Assembly: GCF_003614975.1 (NCBI RefSeq) | Contig: NZ_QZWI01000008.1 | Span: 142,199 to 206,198 of the forward strand | DNA from: Rahnella bruchi | GTDB taxonomy: Bacteria > Pseudomonadota > Gammaproteobacteria > Enterobacterales > Enterobacteriaceae | Length of the DNA stretch: 64,000 bases | Direction of reading: 5' to 3' | Shown: positions 10,436 to 23,103 of the stretch, piece after piece | Layout of the letters: the number at the start of each line of letters is the position of its first letter | Numbering within the stretch: the stretch's first letter is position 1 | Program-made: the position numbers and the translations under genes | The notes under the pieces: generated by a model | What the model was told of the DNA's origin: nothing | The model's input: the letters and a program-made list of their open reading frames with translations, nothing else | Databases searched by the model: none

Positions 10436-11803
10436 TTACGGCATGAATAAGTAGATATTTTGCCCTTTACGCACAATGCTCAGCGCAATCAGGTCTGGTT
10501 TGCTTTCCAGTATTTTACGGAAGGCAGCCAGATTTTCGAGCGGCTCGCGGTTGACACCGATAATCACGTCGTCTTTTTGCAGACCTATCTGATCGGCTGG
10601 GGCGCCTTTCTTCACATCATCGACATGTACGCCTTTGGCGTTTTTATCTGCCGGATCACTGAGCGTCACACCCTGCAATGCAGGATTGAGTTTCTCAATG
10701 CTGACTTCCACGGCCGGACTTTTATCCAGCGTGACACTGACCGTCATTGGTTTGCCATCACGCAGCAAACCAATCTGCATGGTGATGCCAGGACCGGCGG
10801 TGCCGACTTTTGCGCGTAATTCTGCAAAGCTGCTCAGCTTTTTACCCTGAAGGGTGACCAGCACGTCACCGGATTTAATCCCGGCTTTTGCTGCGGCTGA
10901 ATCAGGCAGCACTTCATTGACGAAAGCGCCACGCTGGCTGTCGAGTTTAAATGCCTCTGCCAGTTCCGGCGTCATTTCACTGCCGCGGATCCCCAGCAGG
11001 CCACGTTTCACTTCGCCGAATTCAATCAGCTGATGGCTAAGATTTTTCGCCATGTTCGCCGGAATGGCAAAACCGATACCGACGCTGCCACCCTGAGAAG
11101 AAATTATGGCGGTGTTGATACCAATCAGTTCACCTTTCAGATCGAGCAGAGCGCCACCGGAGTTGCCGCGGTTAATTGACGCATCTGTCTGAATAAAGTT
11201 TTCCAGTCCTTCAAGATTGAGTCCGCTGCGACCGAGTGCGGACACAATGCCGGACGTCACGGTCTGGCCGAGTCCGAACGGATTACCGACGGCGACAGCG
11301 AAATCGCCCACGCGCAGATTATCTGAATCAGCCATGGTGATTTGTGTGAGATTTTTAGCATCGATCAGCTGGATGACGGCGATGTCAGACTGATCGTCTT
11401 TTCCGATGAGCTTGGCTTTATATTCGCGGCCATCGTTGAGCTGTACGCTGATTTTGTCGGCGTTATTCACCACATGATTGTTGGTGAGAACGTACCCTTT
11501 AGCGGCATCAATGATCACGCCCGAGCCCAGACCTTCAAACGGCTGTGGTCCCGGATTGGGTTCCGGATCCTGCTGACCAAAGAAGAATTTGTATTCCGGT
11601 GGCACATCCGCACTTGGCGGCTGGGTGCCGGAAACCTGAACGCCCACGACAGCTGGCAGCACTTTCTCCAGCATTGGCGCCAGGCTTGGCAAAGGTTGTC
11701 CCTGAACTTGTGTCGGTAAAGCAGCATTCGCCATAGGCGCAGAAGCGAAAGTTAATCCAAGGCTAACAGCTAACACACTGAGCAAAAATGACTTTTTCTT
11801 CAT
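10436..11803 (-). CDS. degQ: DegQ, periplasmic serine endoprotease/chaperone
   Basis: HtrA-family periplasmic protease of 455 residues. It has a signal peptide (cleavage after ANA, about residue 27), the catalytic triad H110, D140 and S215, and two PDZ domains (about 258-350 and 365-450). It lacks the long Q-linker typical of DegP: only a short Pro-rich loop is seen near residues 60-90. That and its place upstream of degS favour DegQ. The ATG at 11803 (MKKKSF) is used; a GTG one codon earlier is less likely. Confidence 0.95.
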   Translation of the reverse strand: MKKKSFLLSVLAVSLGLTFASAPMANAALPTQVQGQPLPSLAPMLEKVLPAVVGVQVSGTQPPSADVPPEYKFFFGQQDPEPNPGPQPFEGLGSGVIIDAAKGYVLTNNHVVNNADKISVQLNDGREYKAKLIGKDDQSDIAVIQLIDAKNLTQITMADSDNLRVGDFAVAVGNPFGLGQTVTSGIVSALGRSGLNLEGLENFIQTDASINRGNSGGALLDLKGELIGINTAIISSQGGSVGIGFAIPANMAKNLSHQLIEFGEVKRGLLGIRGSEMTPELAEAFKLDSQRGAFVNEVLPDSAAAKAGIKSGDVLVTLQGKKLSSFAELRAKVGTAGPGITMQIGLLRDGKPMTVSVTLDKSPAVEVSIEKLNPALQGVTLSDPADKNAKGVHVDDVKKGAPADQIGLQKDDVIIGVNREPLENLAAFRKILESKPDLIALSIVRKGQNIYLFMP

Positions 11804-11957
11804 CACGATAACTCTCTCGCTTTCTGTAAGGGACGTCAGTTATGGACAATAGAACGATGATTCACTGCACGGGAAGGGTCTGGAGAACGGCACATGCACG
11901 GAACATGTGCCGTAAATACGTCTGCACAACGATTGTCATGCAGGTCAGGAACGTCTG

Positions 11958-12359
11958 TTATTTACGAACCGGACGCTCGCCGCGCAGCAGACCAGATGCG
12001 CCATCAGAATAATCACGTGGCATCTGTACCGGCACCTGATCGTTATCGGCTTCTGAACCGGTCAGGCGATAGTTGAACGGATTATCCTGATCTGGCATAT
12101 CAGGCAGCAGATTGTTGGAGCTCTTCGCCATATGCTGATAAAGCTGACGGTAATCCGTCGCCATGTTATCAAGCAACTCTGCGCTGCGGGCAAAATGCCC
12201 CACCAGCTCCTGACGGTATTCGTCGAGTTCGGCTTTGCTTTTCTCCAGTTCGTTTTTCATGACTTGTTGATCACGTAATTTACGATTACCAAAGCGCATC
12301 GCTACCGCACCAATCGCGATACCGACCACTAATCCAATGAGTGCATACTCCCAGGTCAT
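11958..12359 (-). CDS. zapG: ZapG (YhcB, DUF1043), division/envelope protein
   Basis: Inner-membrane protein of 133 residues with one N-terminal membrane segment (about 3-21, a Gly/Ala/Val/Ile-rich run) followed by a cytoplasmic coiled coil (about 30-90, rich in K/E/L/Q) and a disordered tail. In E. coli YhcB connects cell division, cell-wall and LPS synthesis. It diverges from zapE, as in E. coli. Confidence 0.92.
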   Translation of the reverse strand: MTWEYALIGLVVGIAIGAVAMRFGNRKLRDQQVMKNELEKSKAELDEYRQELVGHFARSAELLDNMATDYRQLYQHMAKSSNNLLPDMPDQDNPFNYRLTGSEADNDQVPVQMPRDYSDGASGLLRGERPVRK

Positions 12360-12644
12360 AATGACTCCTATTTTGACTTCGTTGTCCCGCAGGGCTTTTT
12401 CACGTAACTTTTATGACTTAACTTTTTTACACAATGGTTTTAACGTAATTGTCACACGCATTCGTCATGCAATAGCTCCACTATAACCGTTAACCTTGTC
12501 AGAGTGGAATCCTGCCGGGAAAATCGCTGCCGTCTGATGGTTTTTTCGTACGCAGACAGCCGGGAAAAGCGGCGAACCCACCGCAAAAAAGCGGCTAAAC
12601 GACGTGAAAAACTTAAAATTTTTTTCTCAGGGACGTTAATTAAG

Positions 12645-13787
12645 ATGCAACCCAAATCACCACTTTTCGTGTATCAGAATGCCGTTGATGCTGGCGAGTT
12701 CCAGCCGGACGCGGTTCAGAAGCAAGCTGTTGCCCAGCTCGACGCTATTTATCAGGCATTATCTTCCCGTCCGGCGGCGGAATCTTCGACTTCGGCCAGC
12801 CGCGGTGGCTTGATCGGGCGACTCTTTGGCAAAAGTGCACCAAAAACCACGCAACGTCCGGTTCAAGGCTTATATATGTGGGGCGGAGTAGGGCGCGGCA
12901 AAACCTGGCTGATGGATTTGTTTTTCCACAGTTTGCCGGGAGAGCGCAAACTTCGTCTGCACTTTCATCGTTTTATGTTGCGCGTTCACGAAGAGCTGAC
13001 TCAGCTTCAGGGACAGGAAGATCCGCTGGAAGTGATTGCTGACCGTTTCAAAGCTGAAACTGACGTTCTGTGTTTCGATGAGTTTTTTGTCTCGGATATC
13101 ACCGATGCGATGTTGCTGGCCACGTTGTTGCAGGCGCTTTTTGCCCGTGGCATCACCTTAATCGCCACATCTAACATTCCGCCTGATTCGCTGTACCGTA
13201 ACGGGCTGCAACGCGCGCGCTTCCTGCCGGCTATCGATCTGATTAAACAGTATTGCGATGTACTGAATGTGGATGCAGGGATTGATTACCGCCTGCGTAC
13301 GCTGACTCAGGCAAATTTATGGCTTGCTCCTGCGGACGGCGAAACGACGACAGCCATGCAAAGTATGCTGGGAAAACTGACCGGTAATCACAGCGGTGAT
13401 GCCGGTACTGAGGCTGTCACGCTGGAAGTGAATCACCGCCCGATGCGGGCGATTGCTGCCGTTGACGGGGTGCTGGCGATAGAATTCCATACGTTATGCG
13501 AAGAGGCTCGCAGCCAGCTCGATTACATTGCGCTGTCAAAAATCTATCACAGCGTGCTGCTGCACAATGTGCCGGTGATGAAGGCGGACAATGAAAATGC
13601 GGCGCGACGTTTTCTGGCGCTGGTGGATGAGTTCTATGAACGTCACGTCAAACTGGTCGTTTCTGCCTCGGCGCCGATGTTTGAGATATATCAGGGCGAA
13701 CGGCTGAAATTCGAGTATCAGCGCTGCCTGTCACGACTCCAGGAAATGCAAAGTGAGGAATACCTCAAGCGACCGCATCTGCCGTGA
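12645..13787 (+). CDS. zapE: ZapE, cell division ATPase (AFG1-like)
   Basis: AFG1-family P-loop ATPase of 380 residues that destabilises FtsZ polymers and acts late in division, especially under stress. Walker A reads GGVGRGKT (residues 80-87) and Walker B VLCFDEFFV. The start at 12645 (MQPKSP) is preferred: the in-frame extension upstream is very basic, has no family match, and covers what should be the zapG/zapE promoter region. Confidence 0.95.
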   Translation: MQPKSPLFVYQNAVDAGEFQPDAVQKQAVAQLDAIYQALSSRPAAESSTSASRGGLIGRLFGKSAPKTTQRPVQGLYMWGGVGRGKTWLMDLFFHSLPGERKLRLHFHRFMLRVHEELTQLQGQEDPLEVIADRFKAETDVLCFDEFFVSDITDAMLLATLLQALFARGITLIATSNIPPDSLYRNGLQRARFLPAIDLIKQYCDVLNVDAGIDYRLRTLTQANLWLAPADGETTTAMQSMLGKLTGNHSGDAGTEAVTLEVNHRPMRAIAAVDGVLAIEFHTLCEEARSQLDYIALSKIYHSVLLHNVPVMKADNENAARRFLALVDEFYERHVKLVVSASAPMFEIYQGERLKFEYQRCLSRLQEMQSEEYLKRPHLP

Positions 13788-14535
<748 letters not shown>

Positions 14536-14548
14536 TTCGGGATTATAG

Positions 14549-14944
<396 letters not shown>

Positions 14945-15276
14945 TTTTCTGCTGCTTTGCAGCTCAGTGCTTCGGCACGAAAATCAGCGTCAAAAACCCG
15001 GTGCTTCACCGGGTTTTTTTATGTCTTTTTTCAGCAATCGCAGGGGAAATGATCTCCTGACACACAATTCGCCACGAAATCGTCTCACCGTCCACCACAG
15101 CCCGCGTAAAATCTGGTAAACTATCACACACTTTTGTGTCTATTCGCCGAGCAGTTGACGTTGCCGCGCTTCCTGGCTGGGTTCGCCTTGCCGATGGTTG
15201 TCTATGAAACTACGGGACAAAAACTGCAGGCTGGCGATAACTCGCTGTATTTTTCTAGATAAACTTGGAGGTTTTC
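14945..15276. other. rpsI-sspA intergenic region
   Basis: About 330 bp. It holds the rpsI terminator and then a leader of roughly 250 bp for sspA. A run GGTAAACTATCACAC near 15114-15128 could include a -10 element (TAAACT), but the -35 is not clear. No open frame here looks like a gene. Confidence 0.4.
14994..15020 (+). terminator. Rho-independent terminator after rplM-rpsI
   Basis: AAAACCCGGTG pairs with CACCGGGTTTT around a TTC-type loop and is followed by a run of seven T on the plus strand. Confidence 0.9.
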
Positions 15277-15918
15277 ATGGCTGTCGCTGCCAACAAACGT
15301 TCGGTAATGACGCTGTTTTCCGGCCCGACCGACATTTTTAGCCATCAAGTACGTATCGTACTGGCGGAAAAAGGTGTCAGTGTCGAGATCGAGCAGGTTG
15401 AGATGGATCACCTGCCGCAGGATCTTATTGACCTCAACCCTTACCGCACCGTACCGACGCTGGTTGATCGTGAACTGACCCTGTTCGAATCCCGTATCAT
15501 CATGGAATATCTTGATGAGCGTTTCCCGCATCCACCGCTGATGCCGGTTTATCCGGTTGCCCGTGGTGAAAGCCGTCTGATGATGCACCGCATCGAAAAT
15601 GACTGGTATTCTCTGATGCGTCAAATCGAACAAGGTTCTGCAACTGAAGCCGATGCTGCGCGTAAGCAACTGCGTGAAGAGCTGCTGGCGATTGCGCCAA
15701 TCTTCTCGTATATGCCTTACTTCAAAAGCGAAGAGTTCAGCCTGGTCGATTGCTACCTGGCTCCGCTGCTTTGGCGTTTGCCACAGCTGGGCATTGAGCT
15801 GTCAGGTGCCGGTTCTAAAGAGCTGAAAGTCTACATGACCCGCGTCTTCGAACGTGATGCTTTCCTGGCTTCCCTGACCGAAGCAGAGCGCGAAATGCGT
15901 TTGCATACCCGAGGTTAA
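15277..15918 (+). CDS. sspA: SspA, stringent starvation protein A
   Basis: RNA polymerase-associated protein with a glutathione S-transferase fold, 213 residues. It promotes stationary-phase acid tolerance, lowers H-NS levels and is needed for phage P1 late transcription. N-terminal thioredoxin-like part and C-terminal helical part are visible; the surface motif PHPPLMPVYPVARGESRL, important for SspA function, is intact. The start at 15277 follows a GGAGG site; an ATG four codons upstream overlaps that site. sspB follows after 3 bp. Confidence 0.97.
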   Translation: MAVAANKRSVMTLFSGPTDIFSHQVRIVLAEKGVSVEIEQVEMDHLPQDLIDLNPYRTVPTLVDRELTLFESRIIMEYLDERFPHPPLMPVYPVARGESRLMMHRIENDWYSLMRQIEQGSATEADAARKQLREELLAIAPIFSYMPYFKSEEFSLVDCYLAPLLWRLPQLGIELSGAGSKELKVYMTRVFERDAFLASLTEAEREMRLHTRG

Positions 15919-15921
15919 GGT

Positions 15922-16416
15922 ATGGAGATGACCGACATGTCTCCGCGTCGCCCCTATCTGCTGCGGGCTTTTTATGACTGGTTGCTCGACAACCAGTTAA
16001 CCCCGCATCTGGTGGTTGACGTGACGATGCCTGGCGTGATGGTGCCGATGGAGTTTGCGCGTGACGGACAAATCGTTCTGAACGTTGCGCCGCGTGCTGT
16101 CGGCAATCTCGAACTGGGTAACGATGATGTACGCTTTAACGCCCGCTTTGGTGGCGTACCGCGTAACGTGTTTGTACCGATTGCTGCTGTGCTGGCGATT
16201 TACGCCCGCGAAAACGGTGCCGGTACCATGTTCGAACCTGAACCTGCTTATGAAGCTGAAGGCGCCTTTGACGGCGATCTGAGCGCGGATGGGCCGACAG
16301 AGCCGACCATGTCAGTCATTGATGGCGATTTGCCGGATGTGGCTGAAGAAGACCCGGATGATGAGCCGCCGACTCCGCCACGCGGTGGTCGCCCGGCATT
16401 GCGCGTTGTGAAATAA
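15922..16416 (+). CDS. sspB: SspB, ClpXP specificity-enhancing adaptor
   Basis: Adaptor that tethers ssrA-tagged proteins and other substrates to ClpXP. The N-terminal domain (about residues 6-110, PRRPYLLRAFYDWLLDNQ onward) binds the tag. A long acidic linker (about 112-150) follows, and the C-terminal ClpX-binding motif GGRPALRVVK is intact. Two in-frame ATGs lie two codons apart (15922 and 15928); AAGG is better spaced for the second, which would give 162 residues. Confidence 0.96.
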   Translation: MEMTDMSPRRPYLLRAFYDWLLDNQLTPHLVVDVTMPGVMVPMEFARDGQIVLNVAPRAVGNLELGNDDVRFNARFGGVPRNVFVPIAAVLAIYARENGAGTMFEPEPAYEAEGAFDGDLSADGPTEPTMSVIDGDLPDVAEEDPDDEPPTPPRGGRPALRVVK

Positions 16417-16444
16417 CAACCCGACTCAACCCGGCTTCACGCTT

Positions 16445-16475
16445 AAACCCTGCGTTGTTACGCGGGGTTTTTTAT
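16445..16475 (+). terminator. Rho-independent terminator after sspAB
   Basis: AAACCCTGCGT and ACGCGGGGTTT form the stem around a short loop, followed by T residues on the plus strand. Confidence 0.85.
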
Positions 16476-16581
16476 TGCCCTGAATCTGCAAGTCTCTCCT
16501 TTCGCCTGTGCAGATTTGCTGTGTTATCATTCAAAAAATCATTCTCACACCTTCTATTAATCAGGGTCTGATCCCGACGCT

Positions 16582-17364
16582 ATGAGCACATTCGACGAAC
16601 AACCGGCAGAGACCAGTGACACCTTTGGGCATGCAATGCGCCGCCGTCCGCTCGCACGCAAAAAGCTTTCAGAGATGGTGGAAGAAGAGCTGGAGCAGAT
16701 GATCCGCAGGCGTGAATTCGCCGAAGGTGAGCAACTGCCGTCAGAGCGTGAGCTGATGACTTTCTTCAATGTTGGCCGTCCTTCGGTGCGTGAAGCGCTG
16801 GCGGCGCTCAAACGCAAAGGGCTGGTGCAGATAAGCAACGGCGAGCGCGCCCGCGTATCCCGTCCTTCGGCTGAAACTATCATCAGCGAGCTGTCGGGTG
16901 TGGCAACAGACTTTCTGGCGCGTCCTGAAGGGATTGCCCATTTCGAACAGCTGCGGATGTTTTTCGAATCCAGCCTGGTGCGTTACGCCGCTGAGTTTGC
17001 TACCGACGCTCAGATTGAACGTCTTGGCAAAGCGCTGGAAATGAACAGCCAGTCGCTCGATGACAACGATCTCTTCATCCGCTCTGATATCGAATTCCAT
17101 CGCGAGTTGGCTGAAATCCCGGCCAATCCTATCTTCATGGTGGTACATGTTGCCCTGCTGGACTGGCTGATTGCGGCTCGTCCTTCCGTCCCTCAGGAAG
17201 AGCTGCACGCGCATAACAACGTCAGCTATCAGCAGCACATCGAAATCTACAATGCTATCCGGGCGCGTGATCCTGATGCCGCGGATGGGGCACTGAAAGC
17301 TCATCTGAAAAGTGTGTTCGCAGCGTATTACGCGGCAAAGCCTAAGCGCGGATCGAAGAAATAA
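16582..17364 (+). CDS. nanR: NanR, sialic acid-responsive repressor
   Basis: GntR-family (FadR-type) regulator of 260 residues that represses nan genes and is released by N-acetylneuraminate. The winged-helix domain lies near residues 30-100 ([20 protein letters not shown] is its recognition part) and the all-helical FCD effector domain near 110-250. It stands directly upstream of nanA in the same orientation, with a GGTATA-repeat operator between them. Confidence 0.95.
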   Translation: MSTFDEQPAETSDTFGHAMRRRPLARKKLSEMVEEELEQMIRRREFAEGEQLPSERELMTFFNVGRPSVREALAALKRKGLVQISNGERARVSRPSAETIISELSGVATDFLARPEGIAHFEQLRMFFESSLVRYAAEFATDAQIERLGKALEMNSQSLDDNDLFIRSDIEFHRELAEIPANPIFMVVHVALLDWLIAARPSVPQEELHAHNNVSYQQHIEIYNAIRARDPDAADGALKAHLKSVFAAYYAAKPKRGSKK

Positions 17365-17430
17365 TCCATTCTGGACTGAGATCTTCCCCACATTCCTTTT
17401 GATCGCCTCTGATCATCCATAACTATTTCG

Positions 17431-17508
17431 TATGCACAAGATCACACTCTGAGCTTTCAGTTGTATTGTGTTTGTTTTTTGGTCTGGTATAACAGGTATA
17501 AAGGTATA
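17431..17508 (+). promoter_or_regulatory. nanA promoter with NanR operator and candidate CRP site
   Basis: Three direct GGTATA repeats lie at 17486-17491, 17495-17500 and 17503-17508, the arrangement bound by NanR in E. coli. The first overlaps a -10 element TATAAC (17488-17493); TTGTGT at 17466-17471 with a 16-bp spacer is a plausible -35. Upstream, TATGCACAAGATCACA (17431-17446) keeps one perfect CRP half site (TCACA) and one weak half. Repression by NanR is a strong inference; the CRP site is tentative. Confidence 0.88.
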
Positions 17509-17546
17509 TCGAATTTACCCAAAAACCCAATAACCAGGATGCGTTT

Positions 17547-18446
17547 ATGAAACAAAATCTGCGGGGTGTGATGCCGGCACTGCTCACTCCTTTTAATCAG
17601 CAACAGCAAGTAGATACCGACAGTCTGCGCCGTCTGGTGCGTTTCAATATCGAACAGGGGATCGATGGCCTGTATGTCGGCGGTTCTACCGGCGAGGCTT
17701 TTTTACAAAGCCAGCAGGAGCGTGAGCAGGTACTGGAAATCGTGGCGGAAGAAGCGAAAGGGAAGGTGACGTTAATCGCACATGTCGGTGCTATCAGCAC
17801 CCGTGAAAGCCAGACGCTTGCCGCTGCTGCGCACCGTTATGGTTTTGACGCTGTCTCCGCAGTGACACCTTTCTACTATCCTTTCAGCTTTAATGAACAC
17901 TGCGACCACTACCGCGCGGTCACGGATTCTGCCGAAGGCCTGCCGATGGTGGTTTACAACATCCCGGCACTCAGCGGTGTGAAACTGACGCTGGATCAGA
18001 TCGAAACATTGATCAAAATGCCCGGCGTGGGCGCGCTTAAACAAACGTCCGGTGATTTGTATGAAATGGAAAAAATCCGCCGTGCGCATCCGGATTTAGT
18101 GCTCTACAACGGTTACGACGAAATCTTTGCATCCGGCTTGCTGGCAGGAGCGGATGGGGGCATTGGCAGCACGTACAACGTGATGGGCTGGCGTTATATG
18201 GCCATCAAAAAAGCTGTGCAGGAAGGAGACGTACAGCGCGCCATGCACCTGCAAAGTGAATGCAACAAGGTCATTGATCTGCTGATCAAAACGGGCGTGT
18301 TCCGCGGACTGAAAACGATTCTGCATTACATGGATATCGTTGCCGTGCCGTTGTGCCGAAAACCTTTCGCGCCGGTAGATGAACAATATCTGCCTGCCCT
18401 TAAGGCACTGGCCGCGCAGCTTCAGGCGGAGCGTGGCACCTTCTGA
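17547..18446 (+). CDS. nanA: NanA, N-acetylneuraminate lyase
   Basis: Class I aldolase that splits sialic acid into pyruvate and N-acetylmannosamine. The 299-residue TIM-barrel protein has the Schiff-base lysine K165 (GALKQTSGD), catalytic Y137 (VVYNIP) and the carboxylate-binding GGSTGE motif near 45-50. E. coli NanA has 297 residues. First gene of nanATEK; the gap to nanT is 88 bp. Confidence 0.97.
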   Translation: MKQNLRGVMPALLTPFNQQQQVDTDSLRRLVRFNIEQGIDGLYVGGSTGEAFLQSQQEREQVLEIVAEEAKGKVTLIAHVGAISTRESQTLAAAAHRYGFDAVSAVTPFYYPFSFNEHCDHYRAVTDSAEGLPMVVYNIPALSGVKLTLDQIETLIKMPGVGALKQTSGDLYEMEKIRRAHPDLVLYNGYDEIFASGLLAGADGGIGSTYNVMGWRYMAIKKAVQEGDVQRAMHLQSECNKVIDLLIKTGVFRGLKTILHYMDIVAVPLCRKPFAPVDEQYLPALKALAAQLQAERGTF

Positions 18447-18534
18447 ATCCGGATGCCGGGATGTCCGGCATCACCCGTTCTCTATCAGTCCTGACCAAAG
18501 GGTGGATTAATGCTCATCCGCCCGGGGGTGATTT

Positions 18535-20028
18535 ATGCGTAACAATGCTCGACAGATCTCATGGTTTCGCCATTTGACTAAACCGCAATGGAAAGCATTT
18601 TCGGCCGCCTGGATTGGCTACCTTTTGGATGGTTTTGATTTTGTCCTGATCGCATTAGTGCTGACAGAAATTAAAAGTGAGTTCGACCTGACCGGCGTTC
18701 AGGCGGCGAGTCTGATTTCTGCGGCGTTTATTTCCCGCTGGTTTGGCGGATTATTGCTTGGCGCGATGGGCGATCGTTATGGCCGCAAACTGGCGATGAT
18801 CACCAGTATCGTGCTGTTTTCTGTCGGGACGCTCGCCTGCGGTTTTGCTCCCAACTTCACGGTGATGTTCCTCGCTCGTCTGATTATCGGCATGGGCATG
18901 GCGGGTGAATACGGCTCGAGTGCCACCTATGTCATCGAAAGCTGGCCAAAGCATTTACGTAATAAAGCCAGCGGATTCCTGATTTCCGGCTTCTCGGTGG
19001 GTGCCGTGATTGCCGCCCAGGTTTACAGCGTGGTGGTGCCGGTCTGGGGCTGGCGCGCACTGTTTTTCATCGGCATCTTACCGATTATTTTCGCTCTTTG
19101 GCTGCGTAAAAATATTCCGGAAGCGGAAGACTGGCAGACGAAGTTTGCCCACAAGAAACCGGTCAAAACCATGGTGGATATTCTGTACCGCGGCAAGCAT
19201 CGGGTTATCAATATTGGGACGACGATAGTTGCCGCCACTGCGTTGTATTTCTGTTTCACCGGTGAGGTGGGCAGCGCTGCGGTGATTGCGATTCTGGGGC
19301 TGGTTTGCGCCGCTATCTTCATCAGCTTTATGGTGCAGGGCAGCGGTAAACGCTGGCCCACCGGCGTCACGCTGATGGTCGTCGTCTTCTTTGCCTTTCT
19401 GTACTCCTGGCCGATTCAGGCGCTGTTACCGACTTACTTAAAAACCGAACTGGCCTATTCGCCGACGCTGGTGGCGCACGTGCTGTTCTTCAGCGGCTTT
19501 GGCGCGGCGGTCGGTTGCTGCGTGGGTGGTTTCCTCGGCGACTGGCTGGGAACGCGCAAAGCGTACGTGTACAGCCTGCTGGCCTCGCAGCTGCTTATTA
19601 TTCCGGTATTTGCTATCGGCGGCGGAAATATCTGGGTGTTGGGATTACTGTTATTCCTGCAACAAATGTTAGGTCAGGGGATCTCTGGCATTTTGCCTAA
19701 ACTGATTGGTGGCTATTTCGATACCGAACAGCGCGCGGCAGGGTTGGGTTTTACCTATAACGTCGGCGCACTGGGTGGCGCACTGGCACCGGTTATCGGA
19801 ATAGCGATTGCCCAGCGTTTGGATCTTGGCACCGCGCTGGCGTCACTGTCGTTCGGGCTGACGTTTGTGGTGATCCTGCTCATCGGGCTGGATATGCCGT
19901 CGCGCATTCAGCGCTGGGTTCATCCTGATGCCTTACGCACGCATGACACCATTGACGGCAAGCCTTTCAGCGGGGCATTGAAGAAAGCGAAGCCAGAAAA
20001 TCCTAAAAACGGATTGGTCAGAAACTGA
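18535..20028 (+). CDS. nanT: NanT, sialic acid:proton symporter
   Basis: Major facilitator superfamily transporter that brings N-acetylneuraminate across the inner membrane. The 497-residue protein has the MFS loop motif GDRYGRK near residues 80-86. It also has extra central membrane segments (about 220-265, flanked by basic loops), a known peculiarity of NanT that gives 14 rather than 12 predicted segments. It lies 18 bp upstream of nanE. Confidence 0.96.
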   Translation: MRNNARQISWFRHLTKPQWKAFSAAWIGYLLDGFDFVLIALVLTEIKSEFDLTGVQAASLISAAFISRWFGGLLLGAMGDRYGRKLAMITSIVLFSVGTLACGFAPNFTVMFLARLIIGMGMAGEYGSSATYVIESWPKHLRNKASGFLISGFSVGAVIAAQVYSVVVPVWGWRALFFIGILPIIFALWLRKNIPEAEDWQTKFAHKKPVKTMVDILYRGKHRVINIGTTIVAATALYFCFTGEVGSAAVIAILGLVCAAIFISFMVQGSGKRWPTGVTLMVVVFFAFLYSWPIQALLPTYLKTELAYSPTLVAHVLFFSGFGAAVGCCVGGFLGDWLGTRKAYVYSLLASQLLIIPVFAIGGGNIWVLGLLLFLQQMLGQGISGILPKLIGGYFDTEQRAAGLGFTYNVGALGGALAPVIGIAIAQRLDLGTALASLSFGLTFVVILLIGLDMPSRIQRWVHPDALRTHDTIDGKPFSGALKKAKPENPKNGLVRN

Positions 20029-20046
20029 TTTTTGCAGGGAGTTCCT

Positions 20047-20736
20047 ATGTCATTGCTTGAAAAACTGGATACACAGATTACAGAGGCTGGCGGACTGATT
20101 GTGTCCTGTCAGCCGGTCCCTGGCAGTCCGCTGGATAAGCCTGAGATTGTGGCCGCGATGGCATTGGCCGCACAACAGGCCGGTGCGGTGGCATTGCGCA
20201 TTGAAGGTATTGAGAACCTTAAAGCCACACATGCACGGGTGTCAGTGCCCATCATCGGCATTCTCAAACGCGATCTGCCTGATTCGCCGGTGCGTATTAC
20301 GCCTTTTCTTGAAGACGTGGATGCACTGGCTGCGGCGGGAGCCAGCATCATTGCGGTTGATGGCACTGAGCGCGAAAGGCCGGTGCCGGTGGCGGAATTA
20401 CTGGCACGAATTCACCAACATAAGTTGCTGGCAATGGCCGATTGTTCCTCGCAGGAAGACGGCCTCAAATGTCACCGGATGGGGAGCGATATCATCGGCA
20501 CCACGTTATCCGGTTATACCACTGCACAAACGCCACAGGAGCCGGATTTTGATTTAGTGAAAGTGCTCAGTGATGAAGGATGCCGCGTGATTGCAGAAGG
20601 GCGCTATAACTCGCCGGCGCTGGCAGCTCAGGCGATGCAAAACGGCGCATGGGCAGTGACGGTTGGTTCTGCCATTACCCGTCTGGAACATGTCTGTCAG
20701 TGGTTTCGGGATGAGATTGTAAAGGTCGCGAAATGA
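20047..20736 (+). CDS. nanE: NanE, N-acetylmannosamine-6-phosphate 2-epimerase
   Basis: TIM-barrel epimerase converting ManNAc-6-phosphate to GlcNAc-6-phosphate. The 229-residue product has the family core, including the ADCSSQEDG stretch and the C-terminal phosphate-binding [10 protein letters not shown]. The ATG at 20047 (MSLLEK) is preferred because GGGAG stands just upstream of it; an in-frame start at 20032 would overlap that site. It overlaps nanK by 4 bp. Confidence 0.95.
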   Translation: MSLLEKLDTQITEAGGLIVSCQPVPGSPLDKPEIVAAMALAAQQAGAVALRIEGIENLKATHARVSVPIIGILKRDLPDSPVRITPFLEDVDALAAAGASIIAVDGTERERPVPVAELLARIHQHKLLAMADCSSQEDGLKCHRMGSDIIGTTLSGYTTAQTPQEPDFDLVKVLSDEGCRVIAEGRYNSPALAAQAMQNGAWAVTVGSAITRLEHVCQWFRDEIVKVAK

Positions 20737-21608
20737 TCACGCTGGTGATCGATATTGGCGGAACCAAACTGGCGGCGGCGCTGGCAGACAGCGCGTTAAC
20801 TCTCACCCAACGGCGGGAAATGCCTACGCCCGCGAGCAAAACACCGGATGCCTTGCAGGCTGCGCTGGCGGAACTGGTCGCCCCGTTGTTTCCACAGGCG
20901 CAGCGGGTCGCCATTGCTTCTACCGGGATCATCAGGCATGGCGTTCTCACTGCACTCAATCCGGATAATCTCGGCGGTCTTAGCCATTTTCCTCTGGTCG
21001 ATGTGATTTCGCGTCTGACGCAATTGCCGTGTATGGCGGTAAATGACGCACAGGCGGCCGCCTGGGCTGAGTATCACGCACTTTCAGCTGATATTACGAA
21101 TATGGTCTTTCTCACCGTTTCGACCGGCGTAGGCGGCGGAATGGTCAGTAACGCAAAGCTGCTCACAGGTACTGAAGGGCTGGCAGGGCATTTCGGTCAT
21201 ACGCTGGCTGATCCGCTCGGGCCGAAATGTGGTTGCGGAAGAACCGGTTGCGTTGAAGCGATAGCATCCGGGCGTGGTATTGCCAGCGCAGCGCACGGTG
21301 ATTTAGCCGGTTGCACGGCAAAACAAATTTTTGCTCATGCGGCGGCAGGGCATCGGCAGGCAGCGGAACTGATACTGCGTTCTGCCAGCGTGCTGGCGCG
21401 TTTAGTCGCGGATATCAAAGTGGCGACCGATTGTCAGTGCGTGGTGATGGGCGGCAGTATGGGGCTGGCCGATGGTTATTTAGCGCAGGTCAGAACATTT
21501 CTGGATGAGGAACCGCAGGTGTGCCGCGTGCCGCTTTTCAGGGCAAAATATCAGCATGACGCGGGTTTGCGCGGGGCGGCGTTACTGGCACAGGATATGA
21601 CGTTGTAG
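20733..21608 (+). CDS. nanK: NanK, N-acetylmannosamine kinase
   Basis: ROK-family sugar kinase of 291 residues that phosphorylates ManNAc at C6. The N-terminal phosphate motif DIGGTKLA and the ROK zinc motif [11 protein letters not shown] (near residues 165-175) are intact. It is the last gene of nanATEK. The E. coli operon continues with yhcH (nanQ); here there is none, and a terminator follows at once. Confidence 0.95.
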   Translation: MITLVIDIGGTKLAAALADSALTLTQRREMPTPASKTPDALQAALAELVAPLFPQAQRVAIASTGIIRHGVLTALNPDNLGGLSHFPLVDVISRLTQLPCMAVNDAQAAAWAEYHALSADITNMVFLTVSTGVGGGMVSNAKLLTGTEGLAGHFGHTLADPLGPKCGCGRTGCVEAIASGRGIASAAHGDLAGCTAKQIFAHAAAGHRQAAELILRSASVLARLVADIKVATDCQCVVMGGSMGLADGYLAQVRTFLDEEPQVCRVPLFRAKYQHDAGLRGAALLAQDMTL

Positions 21609-21630
21609 ATCAGGTTCTGTTAAAAAAACA

Positions 21631-21663
21631 ACGGGGCTGTCATTGCTGACAGCCCCGTTTTCA
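21631..21663. terminator. Bidirectional terminator between nanK and gltD
   Basis: A perfect stem, ACGGGGCTGTCA with TGACAGCCCCGT, around a TTGC-type loop. An A run lies on the left and T residues on the right, so it serves the converging nan and glt operons. Confidence 0.9.
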
Positions 21664-21675
21664 TCACAAAGCGGA

Positions 21676-23103
<1,428 letters not shown>

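Noticed and set aside
17486..17508. GGTATA triplet as a simple-sequence or CRISPR-like repeat
   Set aside because: The unit is only 6 bp with 2-3 bp gaps and matches the known NanR operator layout. No CRISPR array, cas gene or tRNA gene was seen anywhere in the window.
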